Below, piece after piece: positions 25,273 through 34,087 of a stretch of 39,834 nt of DNA. The notes beneath the pieces are model-generated. The model was not told the origin of the DNA and searched no databases. It was given only the letters and a program-made list of their open reading frames with translations. Location: the NCBI GenBank assembly GCA_038043025.1, contig JBBTCW010000021.1:1-39834 (forward strand), in the 5' to 3' direction. The position numbers and the translations under genes are program-made. Every line of letters starts with the position of its first letter. The first letter of the stretch is position 1. This stretch comes from O2-02-FULL-42-9 sp038043025 (lineage in GTDB: Bacteria > Pseudomonadota > Gammaproteobacteria > UBA12402).

Positions 25273-28200
25273 CTATTCATGTTCCAATTCAATATCAAGA
25301 CCCAACGATCGAATTTCTTTGATCAACACATTAAAGGATTCGGGCATGCCCGGATCCATACTGTGATCGTTATCAACAATGTTTTTATACACTTTTGTTC
25401 GACCCGCGATATCGTCTGACTTGACCGTCAACATTTCTTGCAACGCATACGCCGCACCGTAAGCCTCCAACGCCCAAACTTCCATTTCACCAAAACGTTG
25501 GCCACCAAACTGCGCTTTACCGCCTAACGGTTGCTGCGTCACTAAGCTATAAGAACCGGTGGAACGTGCATGCATCTTATCTTCCACCAAATGGTTCAGT
25601 TTTAAGATATACATACAACCCACCGTAATCGGTCGATCAAATGACTGCCCCGTGCGGCCATCGTATAAAATGGTTTGACCATTCATAGGCAGGTCAGCTA
25701 ACGATAACATATGCTTAATCTGTTTTTCAGAAGCGCCATCAAACACCGGCGTTGCCATCGGCACGCCTTTACGTAAATTGTCAGCCAATGTCATCACTTC
25801 TTCATTACTCAGCTCTTTCAAATCCATTTGTTTAGTGCTTTCTTCGTTATATATGTCCGCCAACAATGCACGTACTTTTGTAATTTGCGCTTTCTCATCC
25901 AATAATTTACCTATTTTCTGACCTAATCCTTTCGCCGCCCAGCCCAAATGTGTTTCCAATACCTGGCCGATGTTCATTCGAGAAGGCACGCCCAGTGGGT
26001 TTAAAACGATATCCACCGGCGTTCCGTCGGCCATATAAGGCATATCTTCTGTCGGTACAATTAAAGAAATAACACCTTTATTTCCGTGTCGTCCTGCCAT
26101 TTTATCGCCCGGCTGAATACGACGCTTGACCGCCAAATAAACCTTAACCACTTTTAAGACGCCCGGCGCTAAATCATCGCCTTGCGTCACTTTTTTACTT
26201 TGCTGAACATATTTCTCATCGTATTCATCACGCAAACTCTTTAATTGCGCGTGAAAAGACTGTAATTGTTTATCTTTCTTCGCATCACGCAACACGATAT
26301 CAAACCATTTTTGCGGCTGCGTTTCTGACAAATATTCCTGAGTCACTTTAGCGCCCGCTTTTAAGCCTTTCGTGCCTTTTTCGACGACACAAGCTAATAG
26401 CAATTTTTCAACTTGCTGCATCATGACGCTTTCACGAATTCTAAACTCGTCCTGCAAATCTTTTTTAATTTGCACCAATTTAGTTTCTTCAATTTGCAAA
26501 GTACGCGCATCTTTTTCCACCCCATCGCGTGCAAATACTTGCACATCGATAACAGTACCATCCATTCCCGTTGGCACGCGTAATGACGTGTCTTTGACAT
26601 CGGATGCCTTTTCACCAAAAATCGCACGTAATAATTTTTCTTCTGGTGACAACTGCGTTTCACCCTTGGGCGTTACCTTGCCCACCAAGATATCGCCCGC
26701 AGAAACTTCGGCGCCCAAATAAACGACGCCCGACTCATCTAATTTAGATAAAGCACCCTCCCCAACATTGGGAATGTCGGCAGTCACTTCTTCTGTTCCC
26801 AATTTAGTGTCGCGCGCAATGCAAGAAAGCTCTTGTATGTGAATCGATGTAAACCGATCTTCTTCAACAACACGTTCTGAAATAAGAATAGAATCTTCAA
26901 AGTTATAACCATTCCAAGACATAAAGGCGACTAACAGGTTTTGTCCCAACGCTAATTCGCCCAAATCTGTTGCGGAACCATCCGCTAAAATATCGCCACG
27001 CATGACGATATCGCCTGTCTTAACCAACGGACGTTGATTCATACAAGAATTTTGATTCGAACGCATGTATTTAATTAAATTATAAATATCAACGCCGGAA
27101 TCATTCTCAACCATTTCGCTGTCATTAATGCGAATAACAATACGTCCCGCGTCCACAGAATCCACCACGCCACCACGCTTAGCGACGACAGTGACGCCAG
27201 AATCTTTAGCAACCGTGCGCTCCATGCCGGTACCGACTAAGGGTTTTTCGCTACGGATTAAGGGCACCGCTTGGCGCTGCATATTGGAACCCATCAATGC
27301 GCGTGCAACGTCGTCATGTTCTAAAAATGGAATTAACGCCGCAGCGACAGATACAATTTGTCGTGGCGATACATCCATAAAGCGAATTTGATTTTTTGGC
27401 ATCATCGCGACTTCGTTCCGATGACGGCAGGGAACTAATTCATCCACTAAATTATTTTTAGCATCCACTGTTGCAGTCGCCTGCGCAATCACATACTCAT
27501 CTTCTTCAATCGCAGAAAGATAAACAATTTTATTGGTAATATGGCCATCGATCACTTCTCGATACGGTGACTCTAAAAATCCATATTTATTCATTTGCGC
27601 ATATACGGCCAATGAATTAATTAACCCGATATTTGGACCTTCCGGTGTTTCAATCGGACAAACACGACCATAATGCGTCGCATGCACGTCACGCACTTCA
27701 AAGCCGGCTCGTTCACGATTTAATCCGCCTGGCCCCAATGCAGAAATGCGTCTTGAATGTGTCACCCCCGATAATGGATTGTTCTGATCCATAAATTGAG
27801 ATAACTGACCCGAACCAAAAAACTCTCGAATCGCACCGGTCACGGGTTTCGCATTAATGAGATCTTGTGGCATTAAATTTTCTAACTCAGCCACATTTAA
27901 ACGTTCCTTTGCAGATTTTTCCACACGCACCAACCCAACACGAAATTGGTTTTCAACCATCTCACCCACACTTCTCACGCGACGATTACCTAAGTGATCA
28001 ATATCATCCACATGACCCTTGCCATCACGAATATCGATCAAGACTTTTAAGGCCGTAATAATATCTTCATTTGATAATATTCTATCGGTTTTTTCATCGC
28101 CAAAACCAACACGACGATTAAATTTCATACGACCCACCACTGACAAATCATAGCGATCTTCGCTGAAAAATAAATTTTTAAACAACCCTTCAGCGGCTTC

Positions 28201-29370
28201 TTTTGTGGGGGGCTCCCCTGGACGCATCATACGATAAATCTCAATTAATGCTTCTAACTGATTTTGCGTCGGATCAATTCGCATCGTGCTTGAAATATAA
28301 GGACCATGATCAAACTCATTAACATATAAAGTCTGTACTTCGTCAATTTTCTTTTCTTCAATCAACTCTAACAATTCTGGCGTAATTTCCGAATTAAGCG
28401 GCACAATAATTTCACCAGTTTCTTTATCGATAATATCTTCTGCTAACACGCGATCACATAAAAATTCAGCGGGAACCGCGATCATTTTCAGCTTGGATTT
28501 TTCCAATTCATTAATATGTCGCGCCGTAATACGCTTGCCTTCCTGAATAATTAATTGTCCCGTTTTATTTTTGATATCAAAATTTGCGACCTGACCTTTC
28601 AAGCGATCGGGTACTAAATTTAACATCCACTGACCTTTCTCCTTGTGGAAACACTCTCTTTCAAAAAATAAATTTAACACGTCTTGGCTGGAATAGCCTA
28701 ATGCGCGCAACAATATCGTCACCGGTAATTTTCGACGACGATCAATGCGAACATATAACGCATCTTTGGGATCAAATTCAAAATCTAACCACGACCCGCG
28801 ATAAGGAATAATACGTGCAGAATAAAGTAATTTACCGGATGAATGTGTTTTGCCTTTATCATGATCGAAAAACACACCGGGGGAGCGATGCAATTGTGAA
28901 ACAACGACCCGCTCGGTACCATTAATAACAAAACTACCAAAATCCGTCATCAAAGGAATATCACCCAAATACACTTCTTGCTCTCTAATATCTTTAACTT
29001 CGCGCTCTTTTCCATTGATGTCGAAAATAGTTAACCGCATTTTGACGCGCATCGGCGCCGCATAAGTGAGCCCGCGAATTTTACATTCATTGACGTTAAA
29101 AGGCGCTTCGCCCAAATGGTAACTCAGATATTCCAATAACACATTGCCTGAATAGCTGGTAATCGGGAAAACAGATTTAAATGCAGCCTCCAACCCTCTG
29201 TCTGCGCGAGCACTGTCCGGTACGTAAAGTTGTAAAAATTCCTCATAGGAATCCAACTGTGTTTTCAGCAAGAAAGGAATTTCAACAATCGTTGAATACC
29301 GACTAAAATCCTTTCGAAAACGCTGTCTTTCCGTATTCGTCATTTCCAAAATTTTTACTTTAGTAGCCAT
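25273..29370 (-). CDS. rpoB: RNA polymerase subunit beta
   Basis: 1365 aa, normal for Gammaproteobacteria. Includes the protrusion and lobe domains, the rifampicin pocket (27721-27830: GQLSQFMDQNNPLSG, then VTHSRRISALGPGG), the flap and the C-terminal clamp (GGKAQFGGQRFGEMEVWALEAYGAAYALQEMLTVKSDD). Asp516, His526 and Ser531 (E. coli numbering) are kept, but several neighbours differ from the family consensus. Preceded by an attenuator-like hairpin after rplL. Confidence 0.98.
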   Translation of the reverse strand: MATKVKILEMTNTERQRFRKDFSRYSTIVEIPFLLKTQLDSYEEFLQLYVPDSARADRGLEAAFKSVFPITSYSGNVLLEYLSYHLGEAPFNVNECKIRGLTYAAPMRVKMRLTIFDINGKEREVKDIREQEVYLGDIPLMTDFGSFVINGTERVVVSQLHRSPGVFFDHDKGKTHSSGKLLYSARIIPYRGSWLDFEFDPKDALYVRIDRRRKLPVTILLRALGYSSQDVLNLFFERECFHKEKGQWMLNLVPDRLKGQVANFDIKNKTGQLIIQEGKRITARHINELEKSKLKMIAVPAEFLCDRVLAEDIIDKETGEIIVPLNSEITPELLELIEEKKIDEVQTLYVNEFDHGPYISSTMRIDPTQNQLEALIEIYRMMRPGEPPTKEAAEGLFKNLFFSEDRYDLSVVGRMKFNRRVGFGDEKTDRILSNEDIITALKVLIDIRDGKGHVDDIDHLGNRRVRSVGEMVENQFRVGLVRVEKSAKERLNVAELENLMPQDLINAKPVTGAIREFFGSGQLSQFMDQNNPLSGVTHSRRISALGPGGLNRERAGFEVRDVHATHYGRVCPIETPEGPNIGLINSLAVYAQMNKYGFLESPYREVIDGHITNKIVYLSAIEEDEYVIAQATATVDAKNNLVDELVPCRHRNEVAMMPKNQIRFMDVSPRQIVSVAAALIPFLEHDDVARALMGSNMQRQAVPLIRSEKPLVGTGMERTVAKDSGVTVVAKRGGVVDSVDAGRIVIRINDSEMVENDSGVDIYNLIKYMRSNQNSCMNQRPLVKTGDIVMRGDILADGSATDLGELALGQNLLVAFMSWNGYNFEDSILISERVVEEDRFTSIHIQELSCIARDTKLGTEEVTADIPNVGEGALSKLDESGVVYLGAEVSAGDILVGKVTPKGETQLSPEEKLLRAIFGEKASDVKDTSLRVPTGMDGTVIDVQVFARDGVEKDARTLQIEETKLVQIKKDLQDEFRIRESVMMQQVEKLLLACVVEKGTKGLKAGAKVTQEYLSETQPQKWFDIVLRDAKKDKQLQSFHAQLKSLRDEYDEKYVQQSKKVTQGDDLAPGVLKVVKVYLAVKRRIQPGDKMAGRHGNKGVISLIVPTEDMPYMADGTPVDIVLNPLGVPSRMNIGQVLETHLGWAAKGLGQKIGKLLDEKAQITKVRALLADIYNEESTKQMDLKELSNEEVMTLADNLRKGVPMATPVFDGASEKQIKHMLSLADLPMNGQTILYDGRTGQSFDRPITVGCMYILKLNHLVEDKMHARSTGSYSLVTQQPLGGKAQFGGQRFGEMEVWALEAYGAAYALQEMLTVKSDDIAGRTKVYKNIVDNDHSMDPGMPESFNVLIKEIRSLGLDIELEHE

Positions 29371-29405
29371 GAATAACCTCAGTATGTAACTTCTTTAACG
29401 CAAAA

Positions 29406-29431
29406 GGCTGGCAGCATTTATGCTGCCAGCC
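29406..29431 (-). terminator. Attenuator-like hairpin between rplL and rpoB
   Basis: A perfect 11-bp stem GGCTGGCAGCA / TGCTGCCAGCC with a four-base loop is followed in the direction of transcription by TTTTG. This is where E. coli has the partial terminator that lowers rpoBC expression relative to L7/L12. The short U-run suits partial and not full termination. The gap holds no clear promoter. Confidence 0.72.
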
Positions 29432-29467
29432 ACACATCCCTGAATGGAAACTATCTGACAATTCAGA

Positions 29468-29848
29468 TTATTTAACCTCGGCAGAAGCGCCTGCTTCTTC
29501 CAATTGTTTTTTAATTTTCTCCGCCTCAGCTTTAGCCACACCTTCTTTCACTTTGGTCGGTGCTTTTTCCACTAAGTCTTTGGCTTCTTTAAGGCCTAAC
29601 CCCGTAATCGTGCGAATCACTTTGATGACCCCCACCTTATTTTCGCCGAAACTCGACATCAAGACATCAAATTCTGTCTTTTCTTCAGCCGCTTCACCGC
29701 CGCCAGCAGCGGGTGCCGCTACTTGTACTGCCGCTTGTGCAGACACGCCGAATTTTGTTTCCATGGCTTTCACCAATTCAACAATATCCATCACACTCAT
29801 TGCAGATATTGCTTCCAAAATATCTTCTTTCGCAATTTTAGTCGTCAT
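29468..29848 (-). CDS. rplL: 50S ribosomal protein bL12 (L7/L12)
   Basis: 126 aa. N-terminal dimerisation helix region (ILEAISAMSVMDIVELVKAMETKFGVSA), Ala/Gly hinge (APAAGGGEAAEEKTEFDV), and C-terminal domain (ENKVGVIKVIRTITGLGLKEAKDLVEKAPTKVKEGVAKAEAEKIKKQLEEAGASAEVK) that recruits elongation factors. Follows rplJ and precedes the attenuator hairpin. Confidence 0.98.
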   Translation of the reverse strand: MTTKIAKEDILEAISAMSVMDIVELVKAMETKFGVSAQAAVQVAAPAAGGGEAAEEKTEFDVLMSSFGENKVGVIKVIRTITGLGLKEAKDLVEKAPTKVKEGVAKAEAEKIKKQLEEAGASAEVK

Positions 29849-29875
29849 ATATGTTTACCTCTTTTCAATTAATTT

Positions 29876-30403
29876 CTATGCAGCTTGTTTTTTATCTCGC
29901 ACTGCCGCTACCGTTCGAACAAACTTAGCACATGGCTCTGCTAACGTACGCACAAATTTACTGATGGGCGCCTGCATCACTGACAGCAACAATGCCAACG
30001 CTTCATGACGTGTCGGCAATTTCGCAATTGCGTTCAAATGACTCGCCGAAAACATTTCACCATTAATGGCTAATGCTTTCACTTGTAGTTTTTCATGCTC
30101 TTCAACAAAGTCACGTATTAATCGCGCACTGGCACTCGGCTCTGTTTTAGAAAATGCTATCAATAATGATCCTGTTAACATTTTTTGTAAACAAGCAAAC
30201 TCTGTGCCTTCCAACGCACGTCGCGCCAAGGTATTTCGTACAATTCGCAAATACACATTGGCCACACGCGCTTTGGCGCGAAGCTCATTCATTTCGGCAA
30301 CGGTCAGCCCACGATAATCAGCTACAGTCGCAGACAATGCGCTTGAAGCCACTTCCGCGACTTCGGTCACAATCTGCTTTTTCTGTTCTAATGTTAATGG
30401 CAC
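29876..30403 (-). CDS. rplJ: 50S ribosomal protein uL10
   Basis: 175 aa from GTG at 30403-30401 (MPLTLEQKKQIVTEVAEVASSALSATVADYRGLTV). This start was chosen because GGGGAGG lies 8 nt upstream; an ATG at 30427 would place that site inside the coding region. The C-terminus holds a short internal duplication, KFVRTLAEPCAKFVRTVAAVRDK, which lengthens the L12-binding helix region by about ten residues. L10 anchors L12 dimers and represses its own operon in E. coli. Confidence 0.95.
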   Translation of the reverse strand: MPLTLEQKKQIVTEVAEVASSALSATVADYRGLTVAEMNELRAKARVANVYLRIVRNTLARRALEGTEFACLQKMLTGSLLIAFSKTEPSASARLIRDFVEEHEKLQVKALAINGEMFSASHLNAIAKLPTRHEALALLLSVMQAPISKFVRTLAEPCAKFVRTVAAVRDKKQAA

Positions 30404-30601
30404 TTTCGTTACCTCCCCATTTATCATTTGTTATCTTTTCAGATAACAAACTCTCATTCGGTGTCCGATTAGGCAACACCGCCTACGTAAGCTAGGAACA
30501 AGTTCCTGATTAAGCAATCCAAATATTTCTATCCGGATCGCGCTGACGGTCTTCGACGATCATCGGTTAATAATAAAATTAACCCCCAATCGTGAATTCT
30601 T
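30404..30601 (-). promoter_or_regulatory. rplJ leader with GAAA-capped hairpin
   Basis: The roughly 200-nt region between rplA and rplJ has no gene. Just before the rplJ Shine-Dalgarno, 30450-30427 forms a 10-bp stem (TTTGTTATCT / AGATAACAAA) closed by a GAAA tetraloop in the transcript. Further upstream are AGGAAC-TT-GTTCCT (30507-30494) and GGTGT...ACACC pairings. Position and structure fit the L10(L12)4 autoregulatory leader of other bacteria. I found no convincing -35/-10 pair. Confidence 0.55.
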
Positions 30602-31303
30602 TTATTTAATCTCCAAGGTATTTTGATCCACCACAATTCCCGGCCCCATGGTAGTAGAAACGGTGATCTTCTTTAAAAATATACCTTTTGCTGAACTGGG
30701 TTTTGCCTTTTGCAACCCCACAATCAATGCTTCCAAATTTTCTTTCAAATCTTGTGCGGAAAATTTTACCGTACCAATGCAGCAATGAATAATGCCGGCT
30801 TTATCTATTCTAAATGTGACCTGACCTGATTTCGCATTCATCACCGCCGTTTCAACATCGGTGGTAACCGTTCCTAATTTTGGATTCGGCATCATTCCGC
30901 GGGGTCCTAAAATGGGTCCCAACTTTCCAATCAATGGCATCGCGTCTGGCGTGGCAATTAACACATCAAAATTAAATTCACCCGCCGTAATGGCTTTCGC
31001 TAAATCATCATAACCCACCAAATCGGCGCCCGCTTTTTTGGCTTTGTCTGCCGATGCGCCCTGCGTCATCACGGCCACTCTCCGTTCGCGACCCGTCCCT
31101 TTTGGCAACACCGTTGAACCACGAACGGTTTGTTCGCTTTTTTTACAGTCAATGCCTAAATTAACACTCACATCAACGCTCTCAACAAACTTAACCGTTG
31201 ATAATTTTTTTAATGTCTCAAACGCATCGATCGCCGACATCACGGTGTTAGCAGGCGCTGTTTCATAAATCTTTCGCATTCTCTTTGATAAAGTAGTAGC
31301 CAT
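30602..31303 (-). CDS. rplA: 50S ribosomal protein uL1
   Basis: 233 aa. VESVDVSVNLGIDCKKSEQTVRGSTVLPKGTGRERRVAV, IATPDAMPLIGKLGPILGPRGMMPNPKLGTVT and a C-terminus ending TMGPGIVVDQNTLEIK identify L1 of the mobile L1 stalk, which assists E-site tRNA release. The start shares one base with the rplK stop, so the two are coupled as in the L11 operon of E. coli. Confidence 0.97.
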   Translation of the reverse strand: MATTLSKRMRKIYETAPANTVMSAIDAFETLKKLSTVKFVESVDVSVNLGIDCKKSEQTVRGSTVLPKGTGRERRVAVMTQGASADKAKKAGADLVGYDDLAKAITAGEFNFDVLIATPDAMPLIGKLGPILGPRGMMPNPKLGTVTTDVETAVMNAKSGQVTFRIDKAGIIHCCIGTVKFSAQDLKENLEALIVGLQKAKPSSAKGIFLKKITVSTTMGPGIVVDQNTLEIK

Positions 31304-31749
31304 TATTCAAATTCCTCCACTTCAACACCCATATTACGCGCCGTGCCCGCAATAGTGCGCATGGCTGCTTTTAAACTGCCTGCCGTAAGATCGGGCATTT
31401 TTGTTTTGGCAATCTCTTCTAATTGCGCGCGACTTAACTTGCCCACTTTTTCACTATTTGGTTTTGAGCTGCCTTTTGTCAAACCTGTCGCTTTTAAAAT
31501 TAAAGCGGACGCCGGCGGCTGCTTCACCACAAATGAAAAACTTCTATCTTCATAGACAGTAATAATGGTAGGAACTTTTAATGTTTTGTCCAACTTATTG
31601 GTTGCATTGTTAAAGGCCGTACAAAATTCCATAATGTTCACGCCCTTCTGTCCCAAGGCAGGACCAATGGGCGGACTTGGATTTGCCGCGCCCGGCGCAA
31701 TTAATAAATTAATAAATCCTTTTATTTTTTTCACTTTTTTTGTTGCCAT
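31303..31749 (-). CDS. rplK: 50S ribosomal protein uL11
   Basis: 148 aa from ATG at 31749 (MATKKVKKIKGFINLLIAPGAANPSPPIGPALGQKGVNIMEFCTAFN), with AGGTG upstream; the extension to 31785 lacks homology. The proline-rich hinge PSPPIGPALG and C-terminal rRNA-binding domain (IAKTKMPDLTAGSLKAAMRTIAGTARNMGVEV) are typical. L11 forms the GTPase-associated centre and is needed for RelA activation. Confidence 0.97.
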   Translation of the reverse strand: MATKKVKKIKGFINLLIAPGAANPSPPIGPALGQKGVNIMEFCTAFNNATNKLDKTLKVPTIITVYEDRSFSFVVKQPPASALILKATGLTKGSSKPNSEKVGKLSRAQLEEIAKTKMPDLTAGSLKAAMRTIAGTARNMGVEVEEFE

Positions 31750-31811
31750 ATCACACCTCACTTTGGGTACAAACGTTCCGATCAAATCGAAACTCCCCTG
31801 TTTAAGACAAA

Positions 31812-32411
31812 TTAACTTTTATTAACTTGTCCAAATTCCAATTCTACCGGTGTAGAACGTCCAAAAATCAAAACTGCTACTCGTAAACGATTTTTTTCAT
31901 AATTGACTTCTTCAACGACACCATTGAAGTCCGCAAAAGGACCCTCAATCACTCGAACCACTTCACCAATTTCGTAAACAATTTTTGGCTTCGGCTTATC
32001 CGCACCCTCTTTCACACGATCAAGAATATCGTGCACATCTTTATCGCTAATCGGTGCAGGTCGCGTACTCGTTCCGCCAATAAAGCCCAATACTTTAGGA
32101 ACTGACTTCACTAAATGCCACGTATCATCCGTCATAATCATACGAACTAACACATAACCTGGAAAATATTTGCGTTCACTCGTGCGCTTCTGCCCTTGTC
32201 TCATTTCAACCACTTGTTCTTTTGGCACCATGATTTCGCCAAAAAATTCTTCCTTATGCTGTTCTTTGATGCGCTGAGCCAACGCCTTCATCACATAAGG
32301 TTCAAAATTTGAATAAGCCTGCACTGCATACCAATGCATCAATGGCTTCTTTTCTTGCTTATCTTGTTCCTGATCTTTCGATCCCGAATCTACCATGCCC
32401 GAATCTACCAT
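31812..32411 (-). CDS. nusG: Transcription termination/antitermination factor NusG
   Basis: 199 aa from ATG at 32411, 8 nt after GAGGG. NGN domain: HWYAVQAYSNFEPYVMKALAQRIKEQ and FPGYVLVRMIMTDDTWHLVKSVPKVLGFIGGT; KOW domain: IGEVVRVIEGPFADFNGVVEEVNYEKNRLRVAVLIFGRSTPVELEF. The N-terminus carries an extra polar stretch with a direct repeat (MVDSGMVDSGSKDQEQ) from a 15-bp tandem duplication. Links RNA polymerase to Rho or to the ribosome via S10. Confidence 0.97.
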   Translation of the reverse strand: MVDSGMVDSGSKDQEQDKQEKKPLMHWYAVQAYSNFEPYVMKALAQRIKEQHKEEFFGEIMVPKEQVVEMRQGQKRTSERKYFPGYVLVRMIMTDDTWHLVKSVPKVLGFIGGTSTRPAPISDKDVHDILDRVKEGADKPKPKIVYEIGEVVRVIEGPFADFNGVVEEVNYEKNRLRVAVLIFGRSTPVELEFGQVNKS

Positions 32412-32426
32412 GTAAGATACCCTCAA

Positions 32427-32798
32427 TTAACCCATCAACCAATTAACTGCCAACATCAAAACAGAGTCAGCAATCCACAATATCAATGCAAAAATCACCA
32501 CCAACGCGAGCACAATTAATGTCGTTTGCACAGTTTCATGCCGCGTTGGCCAAACCACTTTGCGCATTTCATTGCGCGCTTCTTTAAAAAACTGCCAGCC
32601 CTGACGACCTTTTGCTGTCTGCGCTGCAATCAACAACACAATACAAGCCAAAACAACCCAAGCAACAAGACGTAATGAAAATGGCACTTGCACATAATAG
32701 TAGTTAGCCGCTAAGCCGCCAATCAATAATATAACGACCGACCCCCAGCCCAAAAAATCCGAAGAATTTGTGACGTCCTGCTGCTTTAACTTGTTCAT
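32427..32798 (-). CDS. secE: Protein translocase subunit SecE
   Basis: 123 aa from ATG at 32798 (MNKLKQQDVTNSSDFLGWG), AGAAGG upstream; a longer reading overlaps the tRNA-Trp gene. Three predicted membrane helices as in the long gammaproteobacterial form; the essential amphipathic segment and conserved motif is EARNEMRKVVWPTRHETVQTT before the third helix. Partner of SecY (5958-7286). secE-nusG-rplK-rplA order is standard. Confidence 0.97.
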   Translation of the reverse strand: MNKLKQQDVTNSSDFLGWGSVVILLIGGLAANYYYVQVPFSLRLVAWVVLACIVLLIAAQTAKGRQGWQFFKEARNEMRKVVWPTRHETVQTTLIVLALVVIFALILWIADSVLMLAVNWLMG

Positions 32799-32816
32799 AC
32801 TGCCTTCTCTTTGTCC

Positions 32817-32892
32817 TGGCAGGCCAGGAGGGAATCGAACCCCCAACCTGCGGTTTTGGAGACCGCCGCTCTGCCAATTGAGCTACTGGCCT
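32817..32892 (-). tRNA. tRNA-Trp (CCA)
   Basis: 76 nt with encoded CCA. Acceptor AGGCCAG pairs with CTGGCCT; the anticodon loop reads CTCCAAA, with anticodon CCA. It lies 18 nt before secE, the usual gammaproteobacterial place. Confidence 0.97.
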
Positions 32893-32904
32893 AATCCTTT
32901 GCGC

Positions 32905-32980
<76 letters not shown>

Positions 32981-33033
32981 ATACCAAAATTCATCATCTC
33001 CCACAGCATCTGGCAAATAACCCATCCACGCTC

Positions 33034-33107
33034 TGGAGCGGGTGATGGGAATCGAACCCACGCTATCAGCTTGGAAGGCTGAAGTTCTACCATTGAACTA
33101 CACCCGC
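33034..33107 (-). tRNA. tRNA-Gly (TCC)
   Basis: 74 nt with encoded CCA. Acceptor GCGGGTG/CACCCGC, anticodon stem TCAGC/GCTGA, anticodon TCC. Confidence 0.97.
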
Positions 33108-33133
33108 GTTACCATTCCCCGCCCCGCCAACCT

Positions 33134-33219
33134 TGGTGGAGGGGGTAGGATTCGAACCTACGAAGGCGTAAGCCGTCAGATTTACAGTCTGATCCCTTTG
33201 GCCGCTCGGGAACCCCTCC
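33134..33219 (-). tRNA. tRNA-Tyr (GTA)
   Basis: 86 nt with a long variable arm and encoded CCA. Acceptor GGAGGGG/CCCCTCC, anticodon stem CAGAC/ATCTG region with anticodon GTA. First in the tRNA cluster, just downstream of a promoter. Confidence 0.97.
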
Positions 33220-33239
33220 AATAAAAAAATCGGCACAGC

Positions 33240-33268
33240 ATTCTGCGGTAATGGCGAATAGATGTCAA
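33240..33268 (-). promoter_or_regulatory. Promoter of the tRNA-Tyr-Gly-Thr-Trp cluster
   Basis: TTGACA (33268-33263), a 17-bp spacer and CAGAAT (33245-33240) on the minus strand; a second overlapping TTGACA lies directly upstream. The start point would fall near 33233, about 14 nt before tRNA-Tyr. The GCTGTGCCG stretch after the -10 is GC-rich, as at stringently controlled stable-RNA promoters. Confidence 0.75.
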
Positions 33269-33319
33269 TGTCAAATAACAGATTCTACAAAAGTTTTTAA
33301 TGAAAAACTCCATCTTGGC

Positions 33320-34063
33320 CTAAATTTTTGCATCCGGATTCAAAATGATCATGGCAGAAGTTGAATATTCGGGCACAAGCTCCACACTCTCACTCAGTTT
33401 CACGCCAATTCGACTCACATCCAATAATTTTACGACTTTTGCCTGATCGGCCAAATTGGGACAAGCCGGATAGCCAAACGAAAATCGTTCGCCACGGTAT
33501 TTAGATTGATTAGATTGAAAAAATTCTTCAATCGATCCGGGCTCTTCTGACACAAAACCTAGCTCAACACGAATATGTCGATGTATGAACTCCGCCATCG
33601 ATTCGGCCACTGCTGCTGCCAAGCCCTGCCAATAAAAATAGTCTTGATACTGATCTCGCGCCAACAACTCATTCGCGTAATCGATCACGCGCTGCCCCGC
33701 CGTCACCAATTGAAACGCCACCACATCAGACGTGGTTTGAAAATATCGAGCTAACGAAGGTTTATCGCTTCGAACTGGAAACTCAAAACGACAAATTTCT
33801 ATTTTCGCATCCGAATAAACGATTAATTCATCGCCCACAGACTGACAGAGAAAATAACCATACACCGCTTTTGCATCGATCAAATGTTTTTGTCGCTCTT
33901 CTAAAATCAAACGGCGTAATATCGCTTCAGCTTCAGCCGTCGCACTCCCTTTAAATTTCCACAGCACATGAAATAAAAATTTTCGATTGATATACGACAC
34001 AAGCGTTTCCAAAGAAACTTTTTCGATTGAACGAGTGCCAAAGAAAGGGGGATGTAAAACCAT
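33320..34063 (-). CDS. Stand-alone reactivation (AdoMet-binding) domain of methionine synthase
   Basis: 247 aa. It begins with the MetH activation-domain pattern PPFFGTRSIEKVSLETLVSYINRKFLFHVLWKFKG and contains the AdoMet motif RxxxGY as Arg193-FSF-Gly197-Tyr198 (RFSFGYPACPNLADQ), ending with SESVELVPEYSTSAMIILNPDAKI. In full-length MetH this domain binds S-adenosylmethionine and flavodoxin to re-methylate oxidised cobalamin. Here it is separate from the core (35889-38417, opposite strand), as reported for Thermotoga maritima. CGGAG precedes the ATG. It follows metF by 24 nt and is probably co-transcribed with it. It is shorter than the E. coli domain (about 330 aa). Confidence 0.9.
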   Translation of the reverse strand: MVLHPPFFGTRSIEKVSLETLVSYINRKFLFHVLWKFKGSATAEAEAILRRLILEERQKHLIDAKAVYGYFLCQSVGDELIVYSDAKIEICRFEFPVRSDKPSLARYFQTTSDVVAFQLVTAGQRVIDYANELLARDQYQDYFYWQGLAAAVAESMAEFIHRHIRVELGFVSEEPGSIEEFFQSNQSKYRGERFSFGYPACPNLADQAKVVKLLDVSRIGVKLSESVELVPEYSTSAMIILNPDAKI

Positions 34064-34087
34064 GCCGATCTCCGAATAAATGACAAA

